Assembly (NCBI GenBank): GCA_001897375.1
Contig: MKSU01000015.1
Span: 84,680 to 148,679, forward strand
Length of the DNA stretch: 64,000 nucleotides
Origin: Sphingomonas sp. 67-36
GTDB taxonomy: Bacteria > Pseudomonadota > Alphaproteobacteria > Sphingomonadales > Sphingomonadaceae
Direction of reading: 5' to 3'
Both the position numbers and the translations under genes were made by a program. This document shows, piece after piece, positions 16,592 through 27,863 of the stretch. The notes under the pieces are model-generated. The model was not told where the DNA came from, searched no databases, and saw only the letters and a list, made by a program, of their open reading frames with translations. The number at the start of each line of letters is the position of its first letter. Position 1 is the stretch's first letter.

Positions 16592-19500
16592 TCAGAAGCT
16601 GAAGCGCGCGCCGATGCGGATCGTGTAGAGCGACTGGCGCGCGTAGATCGTGTCGGTCGGCGCCGTGTTCGGCGAGAGGTAACGATACTGGACGCACTTG
16701 TCGGTCGATGTGCCGGCCACGAAGCCGGTGGTCGAGGCGCCGGTGGCGACCGGCGCGGTCAGGCACTGCACCCGCACCGCCGGGATGGTGTACGGGAAGG
16801 CATATTCGCGGATCTGGCCCCAATTCTTGTTGATCAGGTTCGTCACGTTCTCGATGTCCGCGAAGACCTCGATGCGCGACTTGCCCACGAACGCCGGGAT
16901 TTCCTGCGCCAGGTGCAGGTCGAAACGAGTGAACCACTTCGAGTTGAACGCATTGCGCGGCGCGATCTGGCCGCGATACTTCGATAGGCCGCTCGACTTG
17001 ATCAGCGCCTCGAACGTGTCCTGCGTCGCCTTCGAATCATAGGAGACCAGCGGATCGTTCTCGGTCGGGACGTACAGCAGATAACGGCTGGACGATTGCA
17101 CCGTGCCGAACACCGGGCTGCGAGCGCTCGACGCATCCTGCATCGTGAAGCTGTACGGCCGGCCGATGCGGGTTTCGCCGAACAGGGCGAAGGTGGTCTT
17201 GTAATCGCCGAACAGTGCCGGGTTCACCGTCAGATTATACTTCAGGCTGTGCCGCACCTCGTCGTTCGACGTGCCGTAAGCGGCGCCGTTCGCGTCGAGG
17301 AAGGCTCCGTTCGCATAGTTGGACGTGGCGGTCGACGAAGTTGCCGGCGCCTGATCCGTCACGCGCTGGTAGGTGTAGCTGACACCCGCGTCGAGACCCC
17401 AGTCGAACGTCTTGTTGACGCGCAACACGCCGATCAGGCTGTGGCCGCGATTGGTGTTGGTGAGAATGATGTCGTAGTTGGTATCGGCGAAGCTGGTGAC
17501 CGGGCTGTAGCGGGTGCGGCCGTCCGGCGTCAGGAGACCGTTCGGGCGCACGCGGGCGTCCGTGAAGAATACCTGGTTGCGCACCTTCGACCAGAAGAAG
17601 TCCGCACCGAAGTTCCATCCCGTGCCGAACCCGGATTCACCAAAGCGCGGTGACCAGTCAGCCGACAAGGTGCCCCGCCACTGCGACGGCAGCTTGAACT
17701 TCGGATCGAGCGCGTTGGTGGGAGCCGGGGTGGCCGGGTTGGTCGTGACGCTCTTGAGATAGTCATTGACCGCGCCCGGAATGGTCGTGCCGTTCACATT
17801 GACCAAGCCGACGCTGCCGGCGGGATTGGTATATGAGCCGTCGTTATTCTGGCGGATGTCGATCGAGTTTGACAGGAAGCCGGTGTTCGAGAAGCTGTTC
17901 GAGACATAAACGTCCGGCGAACCGCCCGAGAAGACGCCGATGCCGCCGCGCAGGCTGATCGTGGGCGTGGGCTTGAAATCGAAGCCGACGCGCGGCTGAA
18001 GGATCGAGCGGCCGCTGATGTACGCGGTGTTGGCATAGCCGATCCGGCCCACGAAGCTCTGGTTGAGCGCAGGGCGCGAGTGGCCGCCATACATGTCGAA
18101 GCGGACGCCGTAGTTCAGCGTCAGGACGTCGTTGACGGTCCAGGTGTCCTGAAGGCCGAAAGCATAGGACTGATAGCGGAAATTCGCTGCCGCGTCGTTC
18201 GGGTCAAGCGACGGCACCGCATTCTGATAACGAAGGCGCTGTGCGTTGCCGTCGATGAAATCCTGCATCGAATCGAAGTAATAATCGCCGGCGCTACGCT
18301 GCAGGAAGGCGTTGAAGATCTTCGTGTCCTGGAAATCGAAGAACAGACGCACATTGTGGTTGTCGCGATTCAATCGCGCCTGGATGAGACCGCCGTAGGT
18401 GCGGCTCGTCAGAGCATTGGTCTGGCGCGAGATGTCGGGACCGAACGTGATCGTGCCATAGCCGGGCTGGCAGTTCGTCGACGCGCTTGCGCCGGCGCTG
18501 CCCGGATTGGTGCGGTCCGAGGTCGGCGCCGCGCAAACCGTCATCTGCGCGAAGCCGCGGCCCATCACCGGATCCTGGCCGCGCTTGTAATCCTTGTAGA
18601 AGGCGCGAACCTCGGTCGAGAATTCGTCGGTCCAGTCCGAATTGAGCTGGAACACCCCGGTATGCAGCCGGTTCGAGGCGATATAGCCGTCAGATGCGAG
18701 ACCCAGCCCCGGCGTGCCGGTGGTGAAGGTATTCTGATTATACTGGATCGAATCCTTGGTATAAAGATAGGTCAACGACGCGCGCTGACGATCCGAGAAG
18801 TTCGCGTCGATACGCGCGACGAGCCGATCGTCGCTGTCCTGCGAGTTGTTCAGGATGCCGCCAGTGTCGTAACCATATTTGCTTTTGGCGATCTGGGTGA
18901 CCTGATCGACCTGCGCCTGGGTGATGCTCGGGATCACCGTGCCGGCGTTGTTCTCCGCCGTGCCTTCGGGGATCGGAGTGCCGGCGCGGATGCGCTCGCC
19001 GGCAACCATGAAGAACAGCTTGTCCTTGATGATCGGGCCTGACAATTCGGCGCCGTAATTCTCGAACTTGAAGCTCGGCAGCGTCACATGGCCGGTCGGC
19101 ACGCCCGGACCTGCCTTGGTGTTCTTGCCCGTCAGTCCATCGCCGGAATAGGCATAGAAGCCGGTGCCGTGGAACTGGTTGGTGCCCGACTTCAGGATCG
19201 CGTTGATCGCGCCGCCCTGGAAATTGCCTTCGCGCACGTCATAAGGCGCGACCTTCGTCTGGAACTGGCCGATCGCGTCGAGCGGGACCGGTGAGCGACG
19301 GGTAGGCAGGCCATCGGGGTTGAGGCCGAAGTTATCGGTGACGGGAACGCCGTCCACCGAGAAGCGGTTGTAGCGCGCGTTCTGGCCCGCGAAGCTTACG
19401 GCGCGGCCGCCTGAGGGCGTGTCGTCGAGGCGCGCGAGCGGGTCGCGGCGCATCAGGTCGCGCACGTCGCGGTTCAGCGTCGCGACATTCTTGATCTGCG

Positions 19501-19936
19501 CGGCCGTGAGAACGGTGGCAGGACCCTGGCTCACGGTGCGCGCGTTGACGATCCGCGAAGCGGTGACGACCACCTCGCCGCCGGCGGTTCCGGTGGCGGC
19601 CTCCGCGGGCTTCAACTCGACCGGCAGGTCATACGCCTGCGCGACGACGGTGAAGATATCGGTGACGGTGGTCTGGGGGTAGCCGGTGGCGGTTACGCTC
19701 ACGGAGAAGGGGCCTCCAACGCGAAGGCCCGATGCGTTGAAGCTGCCGTTCGCGCCGGTGACGGTGTTGACGGCGGTACCCGACGGAACGTGGGTGATCG
19801 TCACCGTCGCGCCCGCGACCGGGGCGCCGCCCGACGTCACCGAGCCGCGAATGGTGGAGGTGGTTTCCTGCGCCGTGGCCGCGACAGGCGCGATGAGCGC
19901 AGCCGCAGCCACGCCCAGAAATAGGCTAGTACGCAT
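16592..19936 (-). CDS. Oar-like TonB-dependent receptor with N-terminal carboxypeptidase-regulatory-like domain
   Basis: The protein is about 1,114 residues. A signal peptide (residues 1-22, ending ATAQ) precedes a beta-sandwich of the CarboxypepD_reg type (TTSTIRGSVTSGGAPVAGAT to about residue 105), then a TonB plug (GGEVVVTASRIVNA, and RFSVDGVPVTDNFG) and a large barrel ending in IRIGARFSF with a terminal Phe. This layout is that of Oar-type receptors associated with uptake of peptides or proteins and with surface adhesion. The start is MRTSLFLG; the 26 residues before it in the open frame do not look like a signal peptide. Confidence 0.9.
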   Translation of the reverse strand: MRTSLFLGVAAAALIAPVAATAQETTSTIRGSVTSGGAPVAGATVTITHVPSGTAVNTVTGANGSFNASGLRVGGPFSVSVTATGYPQTTVTDIFTVVAQAYDLPVELKPAEAATGTAGGEVVVTASRIVNARTVSQGPATVLTAAQIKNVATLNRDVRDLMRRDPLARLDDTPSGGRAVSFAGQNARYNRFSVDGVPVTDNFGLNPDGLPTRRSPVPLDAIGQFQTKVAPYDVREGNFQGGAINAILKSGTNQFHGTGFYAYSGDGLTGKNTKAGPGVPTGHVTLPSFKFENYGAELSGPIIKDKLFFMVAGERIRAGTPIPEGTAENNAGTVIPSITQAQVDQVTQIAKSKYGYDTGGILNNSQDSDDRLVARIDANFSDRQRASLTYLYTKDSIQYNQNTFTTGTPGLGLASDGYIASNRLHTGVFQLNSDWTDEFSTEVRAFYKDYKRGQDPVMGRGFAQMTVCAAPTSDRTNPGSAGASASTNCQPGYGTITFGPDISRQTNALTSRTYGGLIQARLNRDNHNVRLFFDFQDTKIFNAFLQRSAGDYYFDSMQDFIDGNAQRLRYQNAVPSLDPNDAAANFRYQSYAFGLQDTWTVNDVLTLNYGVRFDMYGGHSRPALNQSFVGRIGYANTAYISGRSILQPRVGFDFKPTPTISLRGGIGVFSGGSPDVYVSNSFSNTGFLSNSIDIRQNNDGSYTNPAGSVGLVNVNGTTIPGAVNDYLKSVTTNPATPAPTNALDPKFKLPSQWRGTLSADWSPRFGESGFGTGWNFGADFFWSKVRNQVFFTDARVRPNGLLTPDGRTRYSPVTSFADTNYDIILTNTNRGHSLIGVLRVNKTFDWGLDAGVSYTYQRVTDQAPATSSTATSNYANGAFLDANGAAYGTSNDEVRHSLKYNLTVNPALFGDYKTTFALFGETRIGRPYSFTMQDASSARSPVFGTVQSSSRYLLYVPTENDPLVSYDSKATQDTFEALIKSSGLSKYRGQIAPRNAFNSKWFTRFDLHLAQEIPAFVGKSRIEVFADIENVTNLINKNWGQIREYAFPYTIPAVRVQCLTAPVATGASTTGFVAGTSTDKCVQYRYLSPNTAPTDTIYARQSLYTIRIGARFSF

Positions 19937-20082
19937 CGTTCGTGTTCCCCTTGCGAGCTTCTGCTCAGGTTCCCGGCGGTTCCCTGACCGTCCGCCGAGC
20001 CCGTGCCCTTGCATTATTAAGCTACGATGACAGCCGCGAGTCGATTCCGCCGCTGCTTCAGACTCGGCTCATGATGCGTTGC

Positions 20083-20104
20083 AAAAAAGCGACACTTTAG
20101 CCGC
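20083..20104 (-). terminator. Probable intrinsic terminator of ligA
   Basis: Just after the ligA stop the minus strand forms GCGGC/GTCGC (one G-T pair) with loop TAAAGT, followed by six T residues. The stem is short, so moderate support only. Confidence 0.5.
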
Positions 20105-20108
20105 GAAA

Positions 20109-22244
<2,136 letters not shown>

Positions 22245-22296
22245 CTAGCCCGTCCGCCCCCGCGTTGCGAAGGGGCGAACGGGCGGAGGCGTTCGA

Positions 22297-23865
22297 TCAG
22301 GGCTGCTCGCCCACGGGCGCGACATATTCGCCCATGTCCTTGCCCTCGATCTCGTCGAGGCCCTTGTAGAGCCGCGAATTGTGCATCCCGTAGACGAAAT
22401 ACAGCACGATCGCGCCGATCGAATACCACAGGAAGAACATCAGCACCCGCGTCTCGATCGAGAAGATCAGGCCGAAGCAGAACAGGATGCCGAGGATCGG
22501 CAGCACCGGATAGAGCGGCACCCTGAAGCCGCGCGGCAGATCGGGGTGCGTGCGGCGCAGCCATACCACCGTGAGGCAGACGATGCCGAACGCCGCCAGC
22601 GTGCCGACCGAGGTCATGTCGCCGAGCGTGTTGATGTCGAAGAAGCCCGCCGCCGCCGCGACGATCATGGCGACGAGGATCGTGTTGACCCACGGCGTCT
22701 TGAAGCGCGGATGCACGGTGGCGAACACGCGCGGCAGCAGCCCGTCGCGCGCCATCGTGTAGAAGATGCGCGTCTGGCCGTACATCAGCACCAGCACCAC
22801 CGAGGTGAGGCCGACGATCGCGCCGATCTTGATGATCTTGGCGAACCAGCTCCATTGCGGGCCGAGCGCGTCCACCGCGACCGCGACCGGATCGGGCACG
22901 TTGAGCAGCTTGTAGTTCACGATCAGCGTCATCGTCACCGACACGAGCATGTAGATGACGGTGCAGACGATCAGGCTGCCGATGATGCCGATCGGCATGT
23001 CGCGCGCCGGGTTCTTCGCTTCCTGCCCGGCGGTGGAGACCGCCTCGAAGCCGATATAGGCGAAGAACACGATCGAGGCGGCGCGCATGATGCCGCTCCA
23101 GCCGAACTCGCCCTTCTCGCCGGAGGGCGGCGGGATGAACGGGTCCCAATTGGCCTTCAGCGTGCCGAAATTCTGGATCACGAACCAGCCGACGATCAGG
23201 ATGAAGGCGATGATGACGCCCATCTTGACCACCACGATCGCGTTGTTGACCTTCGCGCTCTCGCTCACGCCGACGACCAGCAGCGCGCCGAGCAGCGCGC
23301 AGATCAGGAAGGCGGGGAGGTTGAACAGATAGGTCAGCGGCGCGCCGTTCGCGCCCAGCACGGCCGCGCCGTTCTGCATGATCGCATGGCCGCTCGGCCC
23401 GGTGAGCTCGATCGGGATGATGATGCCGTAGTCGCGCAGCAGCGACACGACATAGCCCGACCAGCCGACCGCGACGACCGACGCCGCCAGCCCGTATTCG
23501 AGCAGCAGCAGCGCGCCCATCACCCAGGCGGCGAACTCGCCGATCGTGGTGTATGAATAGGTATAGGCCGAGCCAGACACCGGCAGGGTCGAGGAAAGCT
23601 CGGCATAGCACAGGCCGGCAAGCCCGCAGATCACGCCGGCGACGACGAACGAGATCAGCACCGCCGGCCCGGCGTGGAGCGCGGCGGCGTTGCCGGTGCG
23701 CACGAAGATGCCCGCGCCGATGATGCAGCCGATGCCAAGAAAAACGAGATTGGCCGCGCTGAGCGTTCGTTTCAGCTCGCTGGCCTGCGTCTCGCGCTGG
23801 ATCTGCTCCACCGTCTTGCGGAGCGTCATCCGCGCGAGAAGACCTTCTGCGGGTCTGGTTGCCAT
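22297..23865 (-). CDS. APC-family amino acid permease
   Basis: The 522-residue inner-membrane transporter has about 12 predicted transmembrane segments. The first shows the APC hallmark GIGCIIGAGIFVRTG, and FFAYIGFEAVSTAGQEAKNPARDMP marks the conserved segment between TM6 and TM7. It resembles cationic amino-acid/polyamine type permeases (CAT-like, YfnA). The substrate is not determinable from sequence. It lies 61 bases upstream of ligA on the same strand but has no obvious functional link. Confidence 0.9.
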   Translation of the reverse strand: MATRPAEGLLARMTLRKTVEQIQRETQASELKRTLSAANLVFLGIGCIIGAGIFVRTGNAAALHAGPAVLISFVVAGVICGLAGLCYAELSSTLPVSGSAYTYSYTTIGEFAAWVMGALLLLEYGLAASVVAVGWSGYVVSLLRDYGIIIPIELTGPSGHAIMQNGAAVLGANGAPLTYLFNLPAFLICALLGALLVVGVSESAKVNNAIVVVKMGVIIAFILIVGWFVIQNFGTLKANWDPFIPPPSGEKGEFGWSGIMRAASIVFFAYIGFEAVSTAGQEAKNPARDMPIGIIGSLIVCTVIYMLVSVTMTLIVNYKLLNVPDPVAVAVDALGPQWSWFAKIIKIGAIVGLTSVVLVLMYGQTRIFYTMARDGLLPRVFATVHPRFKTPWVNTILVAMIVAAAAGFFDINTLGDMTSVGTLAAFGIVCLTVVWLRRTHPDLPRGFRVPLYPVLPILGILFCFGLIFSIETRVLMFFLWYSIGAIVLYFVYGMHNSRLYKGLDEIEGKDMGEYVAPVGEQP

Positions 23866-23976
23866 AATCCTCCCTCGGCCGCCCCCCGGACGGCCCGAAT
23901 ACGTTAAGCGACGGAACCTAGCGGCGAATGCGCCGCTCGCCTAGCCCGGAACGGGGCAGGTTGAGGGACGGAAGGA

Positions 23977-24369
23977 TCAGCGGTTGCTGTCGTTCCGCAC
24001 CAGCATCGGGCCGAGCGGCCGCCCGGCGAGGATATGGACGTGGAGGTGCGGCACCTCGGCATGGGAATCCAGCCCGGTGTTGGCGATCAGGCGATAGCCG
24101 CTCTCGACCAGCCCGGCCTCGCGCGCGACCTTGCCGGTGGCGCGGACGAAGCTGGCGATTTCCGCATCGGACGCCCGTTCGGAAAAATCGTCCCAGCTGA
24201 CATAGGCACCCTTCGGGATCACCAGCAGGTGCGTCGGCGCCCAGGGCGCGATATCGTGGAACACCAATGTGTGTTCGTCCTCGAACACGGTTCGCGACGG
24301 GATCTCGCCGCGCAGGATCTTCGCGAAGATGTTCTGATCGTCATAGGGCTGGGTGGCGTCGACGGCCAT
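23977..24369 (-). CDS. HIT-family (histidine triad) protein
   Basis: The 130-residue cytosolic protein carries the triad HLHVHI (His108, His110, His112) of nucleotide phosphoramidases/hydrolases (Hint/HinT branch), with the upstream FAKILRGEIPSRTVFED typical of the family. It lies 10 bases after hisE on the same strand. hisE-HIT adjacency is a recurring alphaproteobacterial arrangement, usually at the end of the his operon; here the other his genes are absent. Confidence 0.92.
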   Translation of the reverse strand: MAVDATQPYDDQNIFAKILRGEIPSRTVFEDEHTLVFHDIAPWAPTHLLVIPKGAYVSWDDFSERASDAEIASFVRATGKVAREAGLVESGYRLIANTGLDSHAEVPHLHVHILAGRPLGPMLVRNDSNR

Positions 24370-24379
24370 GATGCGGCTC

Positions 24380-24715
24380 CTATTCGGGGCGGAAGGAAAG
24401 CGGGCGGCCGGCTTTCTCGTCGTGGCCGGACTGGCCCTCGCGCCGTTCCAGCTCGCGGCGCACGTCGTCGAGCGTCAGGTCCGCGTCGGCGAGCAGGACG
24501 AGCAGGTGGAAGATCAGGTCCGCCGCTTCGGGCACGATCTTGGCGTCGTCGCCGGAGCAGGCGGCGATCACGGTTTCCACCGCTTCCTCGCCCAGCTTCT
24601 GCGCGATGCGCCTGCGCCCCTGGAAGAACAGGCTGGCGGTATAGGATTTCATTGCCGCCGCGTCCTTGCGCGCGCGGATCGTCGCCTCGAGGCGATCGAG
24701 CGTATCGTCGGCCAT
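24380..24715 (-). CDS. hisE: Phosphoribosyl-ATP diphosphatase
   Basis: The 111-residue enzyme hydrolyses phosphoribosyl-ATP to phosphoribosyl-AMP in histidine synthesis. It shows the all-alpha NTP-pyrophosphohydrolase pattern: KLGEEAVETVIAA and AADLIFHLLVLLADADLTLDDV (Mg-binding Glu/Asp residues). The chosen start is MADDTLDRLEATI, because the residues upstream in the same frame look unstructured and basic. The neighbours are a HIT protein downstream and a small membrane protein upstream, not the rest of the histidine pathway. Confidence 0.92.
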   Translation of the reverse strand: MADDTLDRLEATIRARKDAAAMKSYTASLFFQGRRRIAQKLGEEAVETVIAACSGDDAKIVPEAADLIFHLLVLLADADLTLDDVRRELERREGQSGHDEKAGRPLSFRPE

Positions 24716-24747
24716 GCCGGCAGCGGTGCCGCGTGGCGCGCGCGCGG

Positions 24748-24951
24748 TCAACCGTCCGGCCGCCCTTTTCGCATCCGCCGCCTGAGCGCGCGGCGCGTCA
24801 GCCACACGGCGAGCACCGCGACGACGAACAGTGCGACATCGGAAAGCTCGGGGATCTTGCGTTCGCGGACGGTGCCGCTGTGCGGGGCGCCCGGCGTCGA
24901 TGCGGAAGCTTTTATGTCATCCGGGCCGAACGCCAGCCTCGGGACAATCAT
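24748..24951 (-). CDS. Small single-pass membrane protein, hypothetical
   Basis: This 67-residue frame opens at an ATG overlapping the stop of the upstream PLP enzyme gene (ATGA) and ends 32 bases before hisE. It has a hydrophilic N-terminus, one hydrophobic segment ([14 protein letters not shown], about residues 38-51) and a strongly basic tail ([12 protein letters not shown]), which would orient the C-terminus inward. The coupling and the clear membrane topology favour a real gene. I recognise no family, and the exact start is uncertain. Confidence 0.48.
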   Translation of the reverse strand: MIVPRLAFGPDDIKASASTPGAPHSGTVRERKIPELSDVALFVVAVLAVWLTRRALRRRMRKGRPDG

Positions 24952-26021
24952 TCCCACAGCGCCGCGACCCGCGCCGCCGCGCTCCGCCAGTCGATCCGGC
25001 GTTCGGCGAGCCACGCATCGTCGTAATAGGTGCAGCCGTAGCGGTCGCCGCCGTCGCACAGCAGGGTGACGATGCTGCCGTGCTCGCCCGCCGCCGCCAT
25101 CTCCTCCACCAATTGCGCGCAGGCCCACAGGTTCGTGCCGGTCGAGCCGCCGACACGCCGGCCGAGCCGCGCCGACAGCGCGCGCATCGCGCCGATGCTC
25201 TCGGCGTCGTCCACCGCCACCATCCGGTCGATCACGCCGGGCACGAAGCTCGGCTCGACGCGCGGGCGGCCGATCCCCTCGATGCACGAGGCGCAGCCCT
25301 CCGGCAGCGCGTCGACGCCGCGGTCGGCGTAGTGGCGGTGGAACACCGAATGGAGCGGATCGGCGACCAGCAGCCGCGTCGCGTGGCGCTGGTAGCGGAT
25401 GAAGCGCCCGATCGTCGCGGAGGTGCCGCCGGTCCCCGCGCCGCACACGATCCAGGCCGGGATCGGGTGTTCCTCCCGCGCCATCTGGGAGAAGATGCTC
25501 TCGGCGATATTGTTGTTGCCGCGCCAGTCGGTCGCGCGCTCGGCATAGGTGAACTGGTCGATGTAATGGCCGCGCGTTTCCGCCGCGAGCCGCTGCGCCA
25601 CGTCATAGACGGTGCGCGGATCGTCGACGGTGTGAATCTCGCCGCCCTGGAAGCGGATCGCATCGAGCTTGGGCGCGGCGGTCGTCGCCGGCACCACGGC
25701 GATGAAGCGCAGCCCCAGCATCCGCGCGAAATAGGCCTCGCTCACCGCCGTCGAGCCGGACGATGCCTCGATCACGCAGGTATCCGGCCCGATCCACTCG
25801 TTGCACAGGGCATAGAGGAACAGCGAGCGGGCGAGGCGGTGCTTCAGGCTGCCGGTGGGATGCGAGCTTTCGTCCTTCAGATACAGCGTGATGCCGGGAT
25901 GGCGCGGCAGATCGACGCGGATCAGGTGGGTATCCGCCGAGCGGTTGAAATCCGCCTCGATCCGCTGGATCGCATCGGTCAGCCACGCGCGGTGGGAGGC
26001 GATCGGGGAGGGGGCGTTCAT
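24948..26021 (-). CDS. PLP-dependent cysteine synthase-family enzyme (Cds1-like cysteine desulfhydrase)
   Basis: The 357-residue fold-type II PLP enzyme binds its cofactor at Lys60 in HPTGSLKHR; the phosphate-binding loop is [13 protein letters not shown]. The opening motif [18 protein letters not shown] and C-terminal [19 protein letters not shown] place it in the branch that includes mycobacterial Cds1, an L-cysteine desulfhydrase releasing H2S, rather than canonical CysK/CysM. The real reaction is unproven. It is the first gene of a short run with the small membrane protein, hisE and the HIT gene. Confidence 0.85.
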   Translation of the reverse strand: MNAPSPIASHRAWLTDAIQRIEADFNRSADTHLIRVDLPRHPGITLYLKDESSHPTGSLKHRLARSLFLYALCNEWIGPDTCVIEASSGSTAVSEAYFARMLGLRFIAVVPATTAAPKLDAIRFQGGEIHTVDDPRTVYDVAQRLAAETRGHYIDQFTYAERATDWRGNNNIAESIFSQMAREEHPIPAWIVCGAGTGGTSATIGRFIRYQRHATRLLVADPLHSVFHRHYADRGVDALPEGCASCIEGIGRPRVEPSFVPGVIDRMVAVDDAESIGAMRALSARLGRRVGGSTGTNLWACAQLVEEMAAAGEHGSIVTLLCDGGDRYGCTYYDDAWLAERRIDWRSAAARVAALWE

Positions 26022-26140
26022 CGGGCGGTGTTCCTGTCGTTATGGCGTCCCCGCGCGGTTTGGCCCAGCAGGATGCGTTTTCCAACGGATAAAAGACGGT
26101 CGAGCGCTCACGGTCGGAGGACGAACCTGGGACGCGGCGA

Positions 26141-26173
26141 AATCCGCCGACATATCGCGCAATCCGCCGACAT
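26141..26173. repeat. Tandem 13-bp direct repeat upstream of a small secreted gene
   Basis: AATCCGCCGACAT occurs at 26141-26153 and again at 26161-26173, a 20-base period (about two helical turns), ending 7 bases before a good -35 box. The spacing suggests a cooperative activator or repressor site; no binding protein is known. Confidence 0.5.
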
Positions 26174-26180
26174 TCAGTAG

Positions 26181-26208
26181 TTTACAACTGTAGTCATTTT
26201 CCTAAACT
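26181..26208 (+). promoter_or_regulatory. Sigma-70-like promoter for the small secreted gene
   Basis: TTTACA (-35, five of six consensus) and TAAACT (-10, four of six) are 16 bases apart inside the most AT-rich patch of the region. The transcript would have a leader of about 90 bases before the ATG at 26304. Confidence 0.55.
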
Positions 26209-26303
26209 ATTGAAAAATAACGATTCAAGTGTTTGGCATGACTAATGCACTTCGATGGGCGCAGCGCTCCCCCAGGCTGCAAAATTTTCGGAGGAGGAAA
26301 GCC

Positions 26304-26543
26304 ATGAACACCCGGTCCCTGATTGCCGCCGCCACGATCGCCCTCACCGCCGCGATCGCCGTTCCCGCCGCCGCGCGCACCGTGGCGCCGCCCGCGCCGG
26401 TTCCCACTTCGACAGACACGCCGTCGCCCACGCAGCGCATCTGCGTGGTGGACACGCCGACCGGCTCGCTGGTCACGCGGAAAGTGTGCCGCACCCGCGC
26501 GGAATGGAACAACATGGGCATGGACCCGCTCGCCAAGAAGTGA
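26304..26543 (+). CDS. Small secreted protein with two-cysteine C-terminal motif
   Basis: The 79-residue protein has a signal peptide (residues 1-23, ending VPAAA), a Pro/Thr-rich linker and a short domain RICVVDTPTGSLVTRKVCRT followed by RAEWNNMG. Small exported proteins with this C-x(14)-C pattern and a following EW are frequent in sphingomonads; their role is unknown. A strong GGAGGAGGAAA ribosome site 5 bases before the ATG fixes the start. It is flanked by its own promoter and a 14-bp stem-loop, so it is a single-gene unit. Confidence 0.78.
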   Translation: MNTRSLIAAATIALTAAIAVPAAARTVAPPAPVPTSTDTPSPTQRICVVDTPTGSLVTRKVCRTRAEWNNMGMDPLAKK

Positions 26544-26553
26544 CGGCGGGCGC

Positions 26554-26591
26554 GGGCGGCTCGCGGCCATCCCTCATGCCGCGAGCCGCCC
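26554..26591. terminator. Long GC stem-loop between convergent genes
   Basis: A perfect 14-bp stem GGGCGGCTCGCGGC/GCCGCGAGCCGCCC with a 10-base loop lies 10 bases after the small secreted gene and 9 bases before the end of the convergent GNAT-like gene. The T-tract (GTCTT) is weak. Confidence 0.6.
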
Positions 26592-26600
26592 GTCTTGCCG

Positions 26601-27755
26601 CTACAGATCGCGCGCGTAGATCTGATAGACCTTGTTGACCTTGCTATCGATCGCGGCGGCGATCGAGTTCATGCCCTGATTGTCGTCGAGCACCCAGCCG
26701 ATCTCCGCGCGGCTCGCGCCGTAGCGCCCCACCGCGTCCCGGCGGATGAACTCGATCATCATGAAAGCGAGCTGGCTCGCCAGCCGCGACGACTGAAGCT
26801 CCTTCAGCACGCCCATCAGCGGCACGCGCATCGTCCGCACCTTCGGCCGCCGCAGCCACAGCAGCAGCTTCGCCCAGCCGAACGGCAGCAGGTTGCCGTT
26901 GAGCGGCTTGATCGCCTCGTTGAGATCGGGAAGCGTGATCATGAAGGCGACCGGCCGGCCGTCGAGTTCGGCGATACGGATCAGGTCGTTGAACACGATC
27001 GGCTTCAGCTTCACGCCGATATCGTCGATCTCCGGCTGGGTCAGCGGGATGAAGCCCCAATTGTCCGACCAGGCATCGTTGAGGATGCCCAGGATGATCG
27101 CAGCCTCCTGCTGGAATTTCGACTTGTCGACGTGCCGGATGCGGATGCGCGGATTCTTCTCGCCGGACGCGACGATGCGGTTGACGATCGGCGGAAAGCC
27201 GTCCGAGATCGGCAGGTCGTAGGTGAAGAGCCTCTTCACCGGCAGATAGCCCGCGCGCTCCACCCAGCCGCGATATTCGGGCCTGGCATGGCCCATCATC
27301 ACCGTCGGCGGATGATCGAAGCCCTCGATCAGCAGCCCCGGCTCCTCCCACACCGATTGCGAGACGGGGCCGATCGCCCGCGTCATGCCCTGATCGCGCA
27401 GCCAGCCTTCCGCCGCCGCCATCAGCGCGGTGAACTGCTCCTCGTTCTCCGCGTCCATCAGGCCCCAGAAGCCGGTGCCGGGGCCGAAGCCGCGCTCGGG
27501 CGGCATCTCCAGCGCCAGCGTGTCGATATGCGCGGAAATGCGCCCGACCACGCGGCCATCCTGCTCGGCGAGGAAAAGCTGCGCCTTCGCATGGCTGTAC
27601 CAGCCGTTCTTCTCCGGCGTGATGAGGCCCAGGGCCTCGCCCTTCAGCGGCGGCACCCAGTTCGGATCGTCGCGATAGAGGCGGAAGGGGAAATCGACGA
27701 AGGTCTTGCGGTCGCGCTTCGTCAGGACGGGGCGGATGGTGATCGGTGATGCCAT
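26601..27755 (-). CDS. YghO-like GNAT-superfamily protein
   Basis: The 384-residue protein starts MASPITIRPVLTKRDRKTF and contains FPFRLYRDDPNWVPPL, AKAQLFLAEQDGRVVGRISA (acetyltransferase core) and the mid-region GPVSQSVWEEPGLLIEGFDHPPTVMM, a set of motifs typical of the large GNAT-like family that includes E. coli YghO. The acceptor substrate is unknown. A longer same-frame extension upstream overlaps the divergent desaturase and is rejected. The gene is divergent from the desaturase with a 108-base shared promoter gap. Confidence 0.78.
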   Translation of the reverse strand: MASPITIRPVLTKRDRKTFVDFPFRLYRDDPNWVPPLKGEALGLITPEKNGWYSHAKAQLFLAEQDGRVVGRISAHIDTLALEMPPERGFGPGTGFWGLMDAENEEQFTALMAAAEGWLRDQGMTRAIGPVSQSVWEEPGLLIEGFDHPPTVMMGHARPEYRGWVERAGYLPVKRLFTYDLPISDGFPPIVNRIVASGEKNPRIRIRHVDKSKFQQEAAIILGILNDAWSDNWGFIPLTQPEIDDIGVKLKPIVFNDLIRIAELDGRPVAFMITLPDLNEAIKPLNGNLLPFGWAKLLLWLRRPKVRTMRVPLMGVLKELQSSRLASQLAFMMIEFIRRDAVGRYGASRAEIGWVLDDNQGMNSIAAAIDSKVNKVYQIYARDL

Positions 27756-27863
27756 GAGACAGGCGCAATAATCGCACGAAGCGATCATGGCGAGTGACCT
27801 TTCCGTCATCATCGCGCCGCCGGCGGCCTGTAAACGCCACCGTCTCGCCACTATCTTCGGCCA

